A stretch of DNA of 64,000 bases, from NCBI GenBank assembly GCA_022843385.1, contig JALHNT010000005.1:42000-105999 (forward strand), written 5' to 3'. The position numbers were made by a program, and so were the translations under genes. This DNA is from Anaerolineae bacterium (lineage in GTDB: Bacteria > Chloroflexota > Anaerolineae > Aggregatilineales > Phototrophicaceae). This document shows positions 56,028 to 64,000 of the stretch, one piece after another (the stretch's first letter is position 1; every line of letters begins with the position of its first letter). Below the pieces are notes generated by a model. That model saw nothing but the letters and a program-made list of their open reading frames with translations. It made no database searches and was not told the origin of the DNA.

Positions 56028-56372
56028 ATGTCCACACAAGCAACAATAGAATGGGATGATTTTGACAAGGTCGAGATGCGGGTCGGGCGCGTGCTGACAT
56101 GTGTTCCCAATCCCGAAGCGAAAAAGCCCGCCTATATCCTGACCATCGATTTCGGCGTCGCCGGCGTGCGAACCAGCTCAGCCCAGTTGACGCGCAATTA
56201 TCAACCGGATGACCTGATCGGGACACAAGTTGTGGCCGTGCTAAATTTCCCGGTCAAGCGTATCGCCGGGGTCAAGTCTGAGGTACTGGTGCTGGGCGCC
56301 CTATCTGAGGCTAACGATGTCGTGCTGCTGCGCCCCAGCATGGATGTCGAGAATGGGTCGCGCATCGGTTAA
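56028..56372 (+). CDS. tRNA-binding domain protein (CsaA-like)
   Basis: 'WDDFDKVEMRVGRVLTCVPNPEAKKPAYILTIDFGVAGVRTSSAQLTRNYQPDDLIGTQVVAVLNFPVKRIAGVKSEVLVLGA'. Confidence 0.93.
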   Translation: MSTQATIEWDDFDKVEMRVGRVLTCVPNPEAKKPAYILTIDFGVAGVRTSSAQLTRNYQPDDLIGTQVVAVLNFPVKRIAGVKSEVLVLGALSEANDVVLLRPSMDVENGSRIG

Positions 56373-56752
56373 AGACGGCCAGCGCGGGCGCGAGCAATGA
56401 TGCGGTACGCTTCAGCCTCGGTGCGGGCGGGGCGGGAATGTTCGCCGAGCTGGGGTATCAAGCGCACCAGAACCATACCCAATGTATGAAGTATCTCATT
56501 ATGAGACACCACTGCCATCATCCCCATGCGTGGATGCATCATGGCGACTGCACGCCGAAAAAAAGACAATGCATTGAGCGGCAGCCGCTGAACGTCGCTG
56601 TAGTCCGCGATGACATCGACAGTGTAGGGAAGGGTATCTAAAAGCCGGTTGAATACGTCTACCTGAGCGAAGTATTCATCCCATGTCCAGGGATCAGCCA
56701 CCGTGATTCGCATGATGGTTTCGTCCGCGCTATCCCAGCCAAAAGCAATCAT
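56369..56752 (-). CDS. Small paralogous protein, member 4 (divergent, unlinked)
   Basis: 'ADPWTWDEYFAQVDVFNRLLDTLPYTVDVIADYSDVQRLPLNALSFFRRAVAMMHPRMGMMAVVSHNEILHTLG' aligns with 36123/36504/37140 products. Confidence 0.8.
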   Translation of the reverse strand: MIAFGWDSADETIMRITVADPWTWDEYFAQVDVFNRLLDTLPYTVDVIADYSDVQRLPLNALSFFRRAVAMMHPRMGMMAVVSHNEILHTLGMVLVRLIPQLGEHSRPARTEAEAYRIIARARAGRL

Positions 56753-56885
56753 GGTCTCAACTTTGCCGCAACAATTCACGCATTCGAACGTCATCTGTGT
56801 ACAGAATTCTACAGCAGATGGCGCATCACTGGCGAATGACTGGACCAATCCTGTTCTGCGGACGAGTTAAAGACGATCCTCCAAG

Positions 56886-57692
56886 CTATGCATCGGTCGT
56901 ATGCTGCCCCTCATCTGCTTCCAGCAAGCGAATGATTTCCGCCGTCTCCTGTTCGTCTACATAATGGGTAATCCCAGCATGAAGATAATCAGGCAAGTCA
57001 GCGTGGAATTGCTGAAAATTGGCAATGAACGCCGGATCGCTATGGTAAAGTTCACCCAGACCGCGGAGTATGTCCAGCGTTGGCGTGTAAAAATGCTCAA
57101 TATGTCGATGCCAGCGTGTCAGGATAGCCTGGACCGCTTCGTCCTGCGGCGGTGTTCCAGACACCAGTGCCGCCGCCAGATCGCTGTAGATGGTGCCGCC
57201 TTCGGCCATGATGGCATCCTTTTGCGCCTGGGTATAGCCGTTCCACCGCCTGACTGACTCATTGACATGTTCCGGCCCATACTGCAAGCGAGCTTCGCGC
57301 TCATATTCCTTCTGCTGTTCCGGGCTGAAGCCGGCAAACAACTGCTTCTTGCTCATATCATGTTCTCCCGCCAGATGCAAAATCGTCGCGTCTACTGTAT
57401 CGATCAGGTTCTTCAGACGTTCCCGCTGGGTCTCCAGCGCCACACGATGGAAACGCAGCGCGGTCAGCACATCAAAGTCCGGGTCATCCAGCACTGTCCT
57501 GATCTGTAGCAGTTCCAGCCCCAGCTCCCGATAAAACATGATCTGCTGAAGCCGTAGCAACGCTGCATCGTCGTAATAGCGATAACCGTTCCCGCCTACC
57601 CGCGTTGGACTCAACAGCCCGATTTCGTGGTAATAATGCAGGGTACGCACGCTGACCCCAGCCAGTTCTGAAAGCTGCTTGACGGTATACAT
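56886..57692 (-). CDS. MerR family regulator with TipAS effector domain
   Basis: 'MYTVKQLSELAGVSVRTLHYYHEIGLLSPTRVGGNGYRYYDDAALLRLQQIMFYRELG' and TipAS-like C-terminus. Confidence 0.95.
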   Translation of the reverse strand: MYTVKQLSELAGVSVRTLHYYHEIGLLSPTRVGGNGYRYYDDAALLRLQQIMFYRELGLELLQIRTVLDDPDFDVLTALRFHRVALETQRERLKNLIDTVDATILHLAGEHDMSKKQLFAGFSPEQQKEYEREARLQYGPEHVNESVRRWNGYTQAQKDAIMAEGGTIYSDLAAALVSGTPPQDEAVQAILTRWHRHIEHFYTPTLDILRGLGELYHSDPAFIANFQQFHADLPDYLHAGITHYVDEQETAEIIRLLEADEGQHTTDA

Positions 57693-57717
57693 CCTTCGAT
57701 CTCCTGATACATTGCTT

Positions 57718-57748
57718 ATCCTAAAGGATCACGTTACGTCAGAGTCAA
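57718..57748 (-). promoter_or_regulatory. MerR-type promoter with 19-bp spacer for the TipAS regulator
   Basis: Minus strand TTGACT(57748-57743)-19 nt CTGACGTAACGTGATCCTT-TAGGAT(57723-57718). Confidence 0.75.
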
Positions 57749-57825
57749 GGGGTGCATCGTCTTTCCGTTTAGTTGCACTGCGACCCTCAATTGGATGGTT
57801 GACAATCAACAGCAGACACGTTAGA

Positions 57826-57856
57826 TTAGTAATGCGTATTAGTAAAGCGAATTAGT
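57826..57856 (+). repeat. 13-bp direct repeats just upstream of the LacI gene
   Basis: TTAGTAATGCGTA / TTAGTAAAGCGAA / TTAGT..., preceded by TTGACA-17-TAGATT. Confidence 0.6.
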
Positions 57857-57863
57857 CTTGTTG

Positions 57864-58910
57864 ATGAAACCCCGTCGCATTACCAGCAAACAGGTTGCTG
57901 CACGAGCCGGCGTCTCGCAGACGACCGTTTCATTTGTCCTCAATCAGGTTCGAAACAGCAATATCAGTGAAGAAACCCGGCAGCGCGTTTTTGAGGCGGC
58001 GCGCGAATTGAATTATGTGCCGGACGTAGCGGCGCAGGCATTGGCGCGGGGGCGCAGCAACAATCTGGCGATGATCCTGGTCAACCCCCACCGGCAGGTC
58101 TTCGCCGATCCATACATTCCGAATATCATCACCGGTTTCAATCAGGTCGCCAAAGCTCAGGGATTCCGCATCCTGCTAGAACGGATCGATCAGGCGGATG
58201 AACCAAGTCATGTCGCATTGATTGCCCAACTGCTGCGCGGCGGGGAAGTGGCAGGAGCCGTCATCTCTGGCTGTACGCCTGCGCTGGAAGATGAAGTGCA
58301 GCGACTGGCGCAGGAAGGCTATCCACTCGTCTTTCTCGATGTCCCTGCCCTCGCTGACTCCATCCCGTTTGTTACCATCGACCATGTAGCCGGTGTACAG
58401 GCCGTCATCCAACATCTGATCAATCTTGGGCACCAGCGCATCGGCTGCATCACTTATGCGCCGATGGCAGATTCGCATGTGACCAAACGTCTGGCGGCAT
58501 ACCGGGAAACACTGGAACGATCTGGCATCCTTTACGATGAGGAGCTGGTGCGGCTGGGGGCATATGACCCGGAAAGCGGACGACTGGCGGCGCGCTCCCT
58601 GATGGAACAACCGCATCCCCCGACGGCGATATTCGGGATGAATGATCTGATGGCACTGGGAGCGCTGGCAGCCATTCACGAGCGTGGCTGGCGCATTCCA
58701 CAAGACATAGCGGTGGTCGGGTATGACGACATGCGTTTCTCGCCCTTCACCCACCCACCGCTGACGACTGTCCACGCCCCTGAAATCGAACTGGGAGAAC
58801 ATGCGGGAATGCTGCTGTTCAATCTGTTGAGCAGGAAGCCGCGAAAATTGTCATCACATCTGATGATGCCGCAATTGGTGATACGGTCATCATGTGGCGC
58901 GGCACCATAA
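57864..58910 (+). CDS. LacI family transcriptional regulator
   Basis: 'RITSKQVAARAGVSQTTVSFVLNQVRNSNISEETRQRVFEAARELNYVPDVAAQALARGRSN'. Confidence 0.96.
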   Translation: MKPRRITSKQVAARAGVSQTTVSFVLNQVRNSNISEETRQRVFEAARELNYVPDVAAQALARGRSNNLAMILVNPHRQVFADPYIPNIITGFNQVAKAQGFRILLERIDQADEPSHVALIAQLLRGGEVAGAVISGCTPALEDEVQRLAQEGYPLVFLDVPALADSIPFVTIDHVAGVQAVIQHLINLGHQRIGCITYAPMADSHVTKRLAAYRETLERSGILYDEELVRLGAYDPESGRLAARSLMEQPHPPTAIFGMNDLMALGALAAIHERGWRIPQDIAVVGYDDMRFSPFTHPPLTTVHAPEIELGEHAGMLLFNLLSRKPRKLSSHLMMPQLVIRSSCGAAP

Positions 58911-59003
58911 ATCATCCCCGGAAGGGGGTTAGCCTGGTTTTTACTGGCGAGGCATTTGGCTCGCCATTCTTGCCTGTACAATCTTGTTGGAGAAAGGTCT
59001 GAT

Positions 59004-60299
59004 ATGTCCAAGATCACTTTCATCGGCGCTGGCAGTACGGTGTTCGCCAAGAACCTGCTGGGCGACATCCTCAGCTTCCCTGAACTGGCACAGTCCGAGA
59101 TTGCCCTGTTCGACATCGATGCCGAGCGGCTGAAAACCTCGCACATCGTAGCTCAGCGGGTGGCCGAAGCGGTCGGCGCAAATCCCACCATCAGCGCCAC
59201 CCTCAACCGGCAGGAAGCGCTCAAGGGTGCGGACTACGCCATCTCCATGATTCAGGTGGGGGGCTATAAACCCAGCACCGTCGTTGACTTTGAAATTCCC
59301 AAGAAATACGGTCTGCGCCAGACGATTGCCGACACGCTCGGCATCGGCGGCATCATGCGCGGGTTGCGGACGATCCCGGTGCTGCTGGAGATGTGCCACG
59401 ATATGGAACAGCTTTGCCCGGATGTGACCTTCCTTCAGTACGTCAATCCGATGGCGATGAACTGCTGGGCCATCAGCCGCGCCAGCAGCATCAAGACCGT
59501 CGGCCTGTGCCACAGCGTACAGGGGACTGCCGAGCAGTTGGCGCATGACATCGGCATCCCGCTGGAAGAAATCAACTATGTGGTCGGCGGCATCAACCAC
59601 ATGGCCTTCTACCTGAAGTTCGAACGCAATGGCGAAGACCTCTACCCGCGCATCCGTCAGGTGCTGGAAGCCGGCCGCGCCCCGGACTGGAACCTGGTGC
59701 GTTATGAGATGTTCAAACACCTCGGTTATTTCGTCACCGAGAGCAGCGAACACTTCAGCGAATACGTCCCCTGGTTCATCAAGCGGGATCGCCCGGAGCT
59801 GATCGAACAGTTCAACATTCCGCTGGATGAATACATCCGCCGCTGTGAGCATCAGATCGCTGAGTGGGAGAAGCAGCGCAAAGAGCTGGAAGGCGGCGCA
59901 CCGCTGACCATCCATCGCAGCGTCGAGTACGGCAGCGGCATCATCCACAGCATGGAGACCGGGACGCCGCGCGTGGTGTATGGCAATGTCCCCAATCGCG
60001 GCCTGATCGATAACCTGCCGCAGGGCTGCTGCGTCGAAGTGCCGGTGCTGGTAGATAAGAACGGCCTGCTGCCCACCAAAGTCGGGACGCTGCCGCCCCA
60101 TCTGGCGGCACTGATGCAGACCAATGTCAATGTGCAGTCGCTCACGGTAGAAGCGGCGCTGACCGGCAAGCGCGAACACATCTATCATGCTGCCATGCTC
60201 GACCCGCACACCGCCGCCGAACTCTCGCTCGATCAGATTGTGGCGCTGGTCGATGACCTGATCGAAGCGCATGGCGATTGGCTGCCGAAATATCATTAA
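59004..60299 (+). CDS. Glycoside hydrolase family 4 (alpha-galactosidase-like)
   Basis: 'KITFIGAGSTVFAKNLLGDILSFPELAQSEIALFDIDAERL', 'DYAISMIQVGGYKPSTVVDFEIPKKYGLRQTIADTLGIGGIMRGLRTIPVLLEMCHDMEQLCPDVTFLQYVNPMAMNCWA'. Confidence 0.95.
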   Translation: MSKITFIGAGSTVFAKNLLGDILSFPELAQSEIALFDIDAERLKTSHIVAQRVAEAVGANPTISATLNRQEALKGADYAISMIQVGGYKPSTVVDFEIPKKYGLRQTIADTLGIGGIMRGLRTIPVLLEMCHDMEQLCPDVTFLQYVNPMAMNCWAISRASSIKTVGLCHSVQGTAEQLAHDIGIPLEEINYVVGGINHMAFYLKFERNGEDLYPRIRQVLEAGRAPDWNLVRYEMFKHLGYFVTESSEHFSEYVPWFIKRDRPELIEQFNIPLDEYIRRCEHQIAEWEKQRKELEGGAPLTIHRSVEYGSGIIHSMETGTPRVVYGNVPNRGLIDNLPQGCCVEVPVLVDKNGLLPTKVGTLPPHLAALMQTNVNVQSLTVEAALTGKREHIYHAAMLDPHTAAELSLDQIVALVDDLIEAHGDWLPKYH

Positions 60300-60412
60300 G
60301 AACCTATCCGTAAACTTTTTCGCTTACCTCATCCCCCGACCCCCTCTCCAATGGATTGAAGAGGGGGAGTCGAGCAAAGCGAGGCGGGGGTGAAGTTTAC
60401 GGATAGATACTA
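60297..60412. mobile_element. MITE-like palindromic element (family A core), TA-flanked
   Basis: Perfect 14-bp TIR CTATCCGTAAACTT(60304-60317)/AAGTTTACGGATAG(60393-60406); core CCCCCGACCCCCTCTCC..GAGGGGGAG..GGCGGGGGTG. Confidence 0.8.
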
Positions 60413-60525
60413 AGGCTCTTCCAAGAATACAATGCTCACATCGATTGTCGTGTAGGGCGCAACCTATTGCGCCACTACGGAAGAAAACCTGTCGCTATAG
60501 GCTAAACATTCTTCTGGAATAGCCT
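60413..60525. mobile_element. MITE-like element (family B), uninterrupted copy
   Basis: TIR AGGCTCTTCCAAGAATACAATG / CATTCTTCTGGAATAGCCT; shared GTGTAGGGCG..ATTG..GGAAGAAAACCT..GCTAAACATT with 21962-22196. Confidence 0.75.
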
Positions 60526-60634
60526 GAGTGACGATCACCGAGGAACTGTCTCAGCACCAGCCAGTGTGCCGCTGCGCCAGGATGCCATTGCCAGGCAGGG
60601 GTGTTCATCATGTCACCCCTGCCATCACAACCGA

Positions 60635-62164
60635 TTATTCCCCACGCAGGCGATTCGCAATCCAACCAGCGCTGATTTGCAGCACGATGTCCATCGAGTC
60701 GAGCGTGATGGGGCGGGCATCCCCCACCAGGCTCGCGACGGCTGACCATTGGTAGAGGGTGTAATCGGCTTCGCCGTTAGCGTCCAGCGCCTGCTGTAAC
60801 TGAACCATATCGAAGGGAAGATCGCGCCCGGCGAAGGCATAACTGAGGCGGCTGGAATTCGATGTCACAACGATTACCTCATCGAATACCGTGAGCAGCG
60901 AGGCAGTGATGCGCCGGGCAACCTGATTATCCTCCGTCAGCCGCGCCGTCAGATTGACGACCAACACACCCTGAGGTGTGAGGCGCTGGGCGATCTGTTC
61001 ATAAAATGGCACCGAGTAGAGCGTCGCCGTCTGAATCGAGAAAGCCGCCGGAACATCAGTCGCGATCAGGTCAAAATGCTCATCGGTGGTGGCGACAAAG
61101 TGTTTGCCATCATCGATGACAACACGGCGGTTGGTAAGCTCCCCCATCCGATTGACTTCGCTCAGATAGGTCGAGCTGGCCTGCACCACCACTGGATCAA
61201 GTTCAACAGTGGTGACGAGTCCACCGCGTTCGGCGATGAAACGCTCCATCTCCATTGACCCGGCACCGATGACCAGACTGGATTGAGGCTGGAGAAGATC
61301 CGCCGGCACTGATCCCATGATGACATTGAGGCGGCTCCAGCGGTTGGTGCCATAATGCAGCAGGCTGTCGAGATACAGATAGCGGTTGCCAGCCGAGTCT
61401 TGCAGCACATCGACCTTTTGATAAGCGCTGTAGGCGGTGAACAGCGTCACCGTCCCTGGGGGCAGGTCATGCAGCGCTTCATACCAGCGCGCATTGCTCC
61501 AGCCATTGAGCGACGGGAACAACGCCAGCCATGCGCCGCAGGCGAGGGCTACGCCCGCGACAGCCCGCCAGGGGAACCGCAGCGCCAACAGGATGAGCAG
61601 CAGATTGATCGTGTATAGCAGGTAAACTAATGGCAGTCCCAGCTCGCCGAGGATGAGCAGTGCCAGCACCCCGGCGGCAGAGCCAAGCACTTCGATGGCA
61701 TACAGCCGGGGCAGTTGCCCCAGATCGCGATCCACCAGCAGCGGCAGAAACAAGCTGTAAAAGGCAGAAATGACGAAGGGTGTCAGGAGCGGCAGGAGGA
61801 GGAAAGCCGCCCAGTAGACCTGTGCTGAAGCCAGACCGCCGACCAGCAAACGAAACCAGATCGGCAGGCTGAGGTGGAGCGCCAGCATCAGCAGCGCAAT
61901 CGGTGTCAGCCAGCGGACGGGAATCGAGCGGGAGATCAGATAACCCAACGACAGGCCGGTGAAATAGGCCACGCTGACCAGCATCACGACCAATTCCGTA
62001 CCCATCAGCAGTGCTGTCAGTTCGCGCACCAACACCCACTGAATCAGGATCAAGTTGATGCCGCTCAGGAAGACCAGCAGCAACGGCGCGTGAAACACCC
62101 GGTTGATGGCCGAATGCTCCACACGGTGCGCCATCCTCGGTAAGGCGGGTGCCAGCTCGGTCAT
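60635..62164 (-). CDS. Membrane-fused spermidine synthase-like protein
   Basis: N-terminal TM helices and C-terminal SAM-type 'SSLVIGAGSMEMERFIAERGGLVTTVELDPVVVQAS...RVVIDDGKHFVATTDEHFDLIATDVPAAF'. Confidence 0.85.
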   Translation of the reverse strand: MTELAPALPRMAHRVEHSAINRVFHAPLLLVFLSGINLILIQWVLVRELTALLMGTELVVMLVSVAYFTGLSLGYLISRSIPVRWLTPIALLMLALHLSLPIWFRLLVGGLASAQVYWAAFLLLPLLTPFVISAFYSLFLPLLVDRDLGQLPRLYAIEVLGSAAGVLALLILGELGLPLVYLLYTINLLLILLALRFPWRAVAGVALACGAWLALFPSLNGWSNARWYEALHDLPPGTVTLFTAYSAYQKVDVLQDSAGNRYLYLDSLLHYGTNRWSRLNVIMGSVPADLLQPQSSLVIGAGSMEMERFIAERGGLVTTVELDPVVVQASSTYLSEVNRMGELTNRRVVIDDGKHFVATTDEHFDLIATDVPAAFSIQTATLYSVPFYEQIAQRLTPQGVLVVNLTARLTEDNQVARRITASLLTVFDEVIVVTSNSSRLSYAFAGRDLPFDMVQLQQALDANGEADYTLYQWSAVASLVGDARPITLDSMDIVLQISAGWIANRLRGE

Positions 62165-62277
62165 CGACCCGCCTGGCACGGTTCGAGGAGATGAGAGGAA
62201 CAAGGGATGGGGGCGCGACCGGCAGCGCCCCGCATCAAGATTGGCATTAGTGGTGGTTCGATAAGCCGTGAGCGCAT

Positions 62278-63519
62278 CTAGCCGCCCATGCCGCCGCTGT
62301 CATCGCCGCCCATGCCACCGCTGTTATCGCCGCCGCTGTTGTCGTTGTTGTTGCCACCGTTATCGTCGTTGTTGTCGTTGCCATTCCCGTTATCATCACG
62401 ATTGTCATTGCCGTTGCCATTATCATCGCGGTTGTCGTTGCCATTGCTGTTGGCATTGCCATTCTGGTTGTTGTCATCGCCAGGCCGGTCAATCGTCAGG
62501 ATGACACCGCTCTGCGCATCAATGTTCAGTTCGATGCGGTTGCCGATCTTCACTTCCCAGACCAGCGTACCGCCGAATTTGGTGGTCAGCTCGATGCTGC
62601 GAATGGTTGTGGTGGGATACACACCCAGCACGATGTCGATGGCCTGCTGGGCACTGATGGCGGTGCCAGCGCTAGTGTTGTCGTTGCCATTGTCATCGGC
62701 ATTGTCGTTACTGTTGTCGGCGGCATTGTCATTGCCGTTTTCAGCAGCGTTGTCGTTGCTATTTTCATTGGTGTTGCTGTTATCGGCGGCGTTGTCATTG
62801 GCGTTGGAGTTATCATCCGCACCGGTCACAGCATTCTCAACTTCGCGGGCGGTGAGCTGCCCATTGACGACGCTGACGTGAATCTTGACCAGCGTCCCCA
62901 GCACCAGCGGGTCATTGATTTCAGCGCTGCCGATGCTGATGGTCTGTCCGGCGACGACGATCACACCGCTGCCGATGCTATCCAGCGTACCGGTGACTTC
63001 AAATTCGCCCGCAACCGGTTGTTGTGAACTATCATCAACAGCCTGGAACAACTCGACCTGTCGCGCCTGCCAGATATTGGCGCCGCTTGCGATCCCGTGA
63101 ACCTTGACAGTTTCACCGACCACCACACCGGCCTGGACTTCAGCCGCCGATATATCAATCGTCTGACCATTGACCACCAGGGTGCTGCCGCTCATGCTTT
63201 CCACCACGCCGACCAGTTCAGCTTCGCCGGGTTGGAGGCCATCGGCTACAGCATTGACTTGCCGCGCCACGATCACGCCGCCTTGCAGCGCGCCCTCCAC
63301 CTTAACGATGGCGCCAACTTCCAGCGCCGTGTTGATTTCGGCAGCGCTAATGTCCACCGTCTGTGAATTCACGGTAATGGTGTTGGACGACATACTTTCA
63401 ATTGCGCCCACCAGTTCGACGATGTTGGTGATCTGGGCGGATACACCTGGAAGCAGCGACATCAAAGCGATGAGCGCGATCAGAAAGACGGTAATCCGTC
63501 GAAGAAATTGATGAGACAT
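62278..63519 (-). CDS. Secreted DUF5666-repeat protein with Asn/Asp-rich linkers and PepSY-like domain
   Basis: Repeated 'ELVG.iESMS..T..VNgQTvDISAAE', (D/N)N repeats, 'IVLGVYPTTTIRSIELTTKFGGTLVWEVKIGNRIELNIDAQSGVILTI', C-term GGDDSGGMGG. Confidence 0.9.
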   Translation of the reverse strand: MSHQFLRRITVFLIALIALMSLLPGVSAQITNIVELVGAIESMSSNTITVNSQTVDISAAEINTALEVGAIVKVEGALQGGVIVARQVNAVADGLQPGEAELVGVVESMSGSTLVVNGQTIDISAAEVQAGVVVGETVKVHGIASGANIWQARQVELFQAVDDSSQQPVAGEFEVTGTLDSIGSGVIVVAGQTISIGSAEINDPLVLGTLVKIHVSVVNGQLTAREVENAVTGADDNSNANDNAADNSNTNENSNDNAAENGNDNAADNSNDNADDNGNDNTSAGTAISAQQAIDIVLGVYPTTTIRSIELTTKFGGTLVWEVKIGNRIELNIDAQSGVILTIDRPGDDNNQNGNANSNGNDNRDDNGNGNDNRDDNGNGNDNNDDNGGNNNDNSGGDNSGGMGGDDSGGMGG

Positions 63520-63634
63520 AACCTTTGACTCCTCACTTGGTATTGGAAACTGACTGGTGGTGAATTGCCACACATGAACTCAGTCCGCCATGCGAAGAAA
63601 AGGTTGCGGTGAGTTTTCAAAGTTGCTGCAATAC

Positions 63635-64000
63635 TCAATCGCCGCCCATGCCGGAGCCGCTGGAATTGTCATCTGACCCCATGCCGCCGCTATCATCACT
63701 ATTGTCATTGCTGTTCTGGTTATCGCTGCTGTTCTGATTGCTATTGTCGTTCTGATTGCCACTGCCGTTGCTATTGCTGTTGCTATTCAGATTGTCATTG
63801 TCGTTCGAATTGTCACTGCCTCCCCCCCCCATCTGTTCGATGGTGAGGATATCGCCACACGCCACATCAATCGTCACCTCGATGCGATGGCTGGTCTCAA
63901 CAACCCAGACTAAGCGATCACCAAACCGAACGTCCTGCCTAGTGCGGGTGATGGTGGTGTTGGGATAGATCGCCAGCACACGATTGATAGCATCCTGCTC
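63635..64000 (-). CDS. Paralogous Asn/Asp-rich PepSY-like protein, truncated by the window end
   Basis: 'EQDAINRVLAIYPNTTITRTRQDVRFGDRLVWVVETSHRIEVTIDVACGDILTIEQM' followed by (S/D/N)N repeats and a GSGMGGD C-terminus. Confidence 0.8.
   Translation of the reverse strand, partial: EQDAINRVLAIYPNTTITRTRQDVRFGDRLVWVVETSHRIEVTIDVACGDILTIEQMGGGGSDNSNDNDNLNSNSNSNGSGNQNDNSNQNSSDNQNSNDNSDDSGGMGSDDNSSGSGMGGD

Noticed and set aside
58941-60296. 451-aa minus-strand ORF
   Set aside because: Antisense shadow of the GH4 gene with no recognisable domain.

Overview
This is a 64 kb stretch of a moderately high-GC bacterial chromosome. The gene content and intergenic repeat style suggest Chloroflexota/Anaerolineae, but that is inference. 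I recognise about 55 protein-coding genes, mostly housekeeping and metabolic: glgB, uvrC, metG, a class 1 FBPase, an ABC-F ATPase, GH127, GH4, a PBP, NfeD/SPFH, M24 and M50 peptidases, FGGY and ROK kinases, and TetR/WYL/CGNR/MerR-TipAS/LacI regulators. I saw no rRNA, tRNA, CRISPR array, prophage or full-length transposase by eye. The most interesting material is intergenic or domain-level. (1) A roughly 600-700 bp non-coding module occurs twice (about 1.4-2.04 kb and 17.3-17.85 kb), with a conserved 3' block whose hairpin shows a compensatory base-pair change. (2) A Met-codon-containing leader ORF with a strong promoter and intrinsic terminator precedes the nucleotidyltransferase-metG operon. 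(3) Several families of palindromic, TA-flanked MITE-like elements are present, including one nested inside another and two that abut stop codons. (4) A four-member paralogous family of small 'W-[TS]-W-[DN]-E-[YF]...VD[VI]IAD' proteins is present, with a decayed tandem duplication and a MITE at its centre. (5) A TIR domain is reduced to about 30 aa and fused to a membrane segment and roughly 13 TPRs. (6) An adenylate-forming enzyme homologue lacks its P-loop and is translationally coupled to a FGGY sugar kinase.
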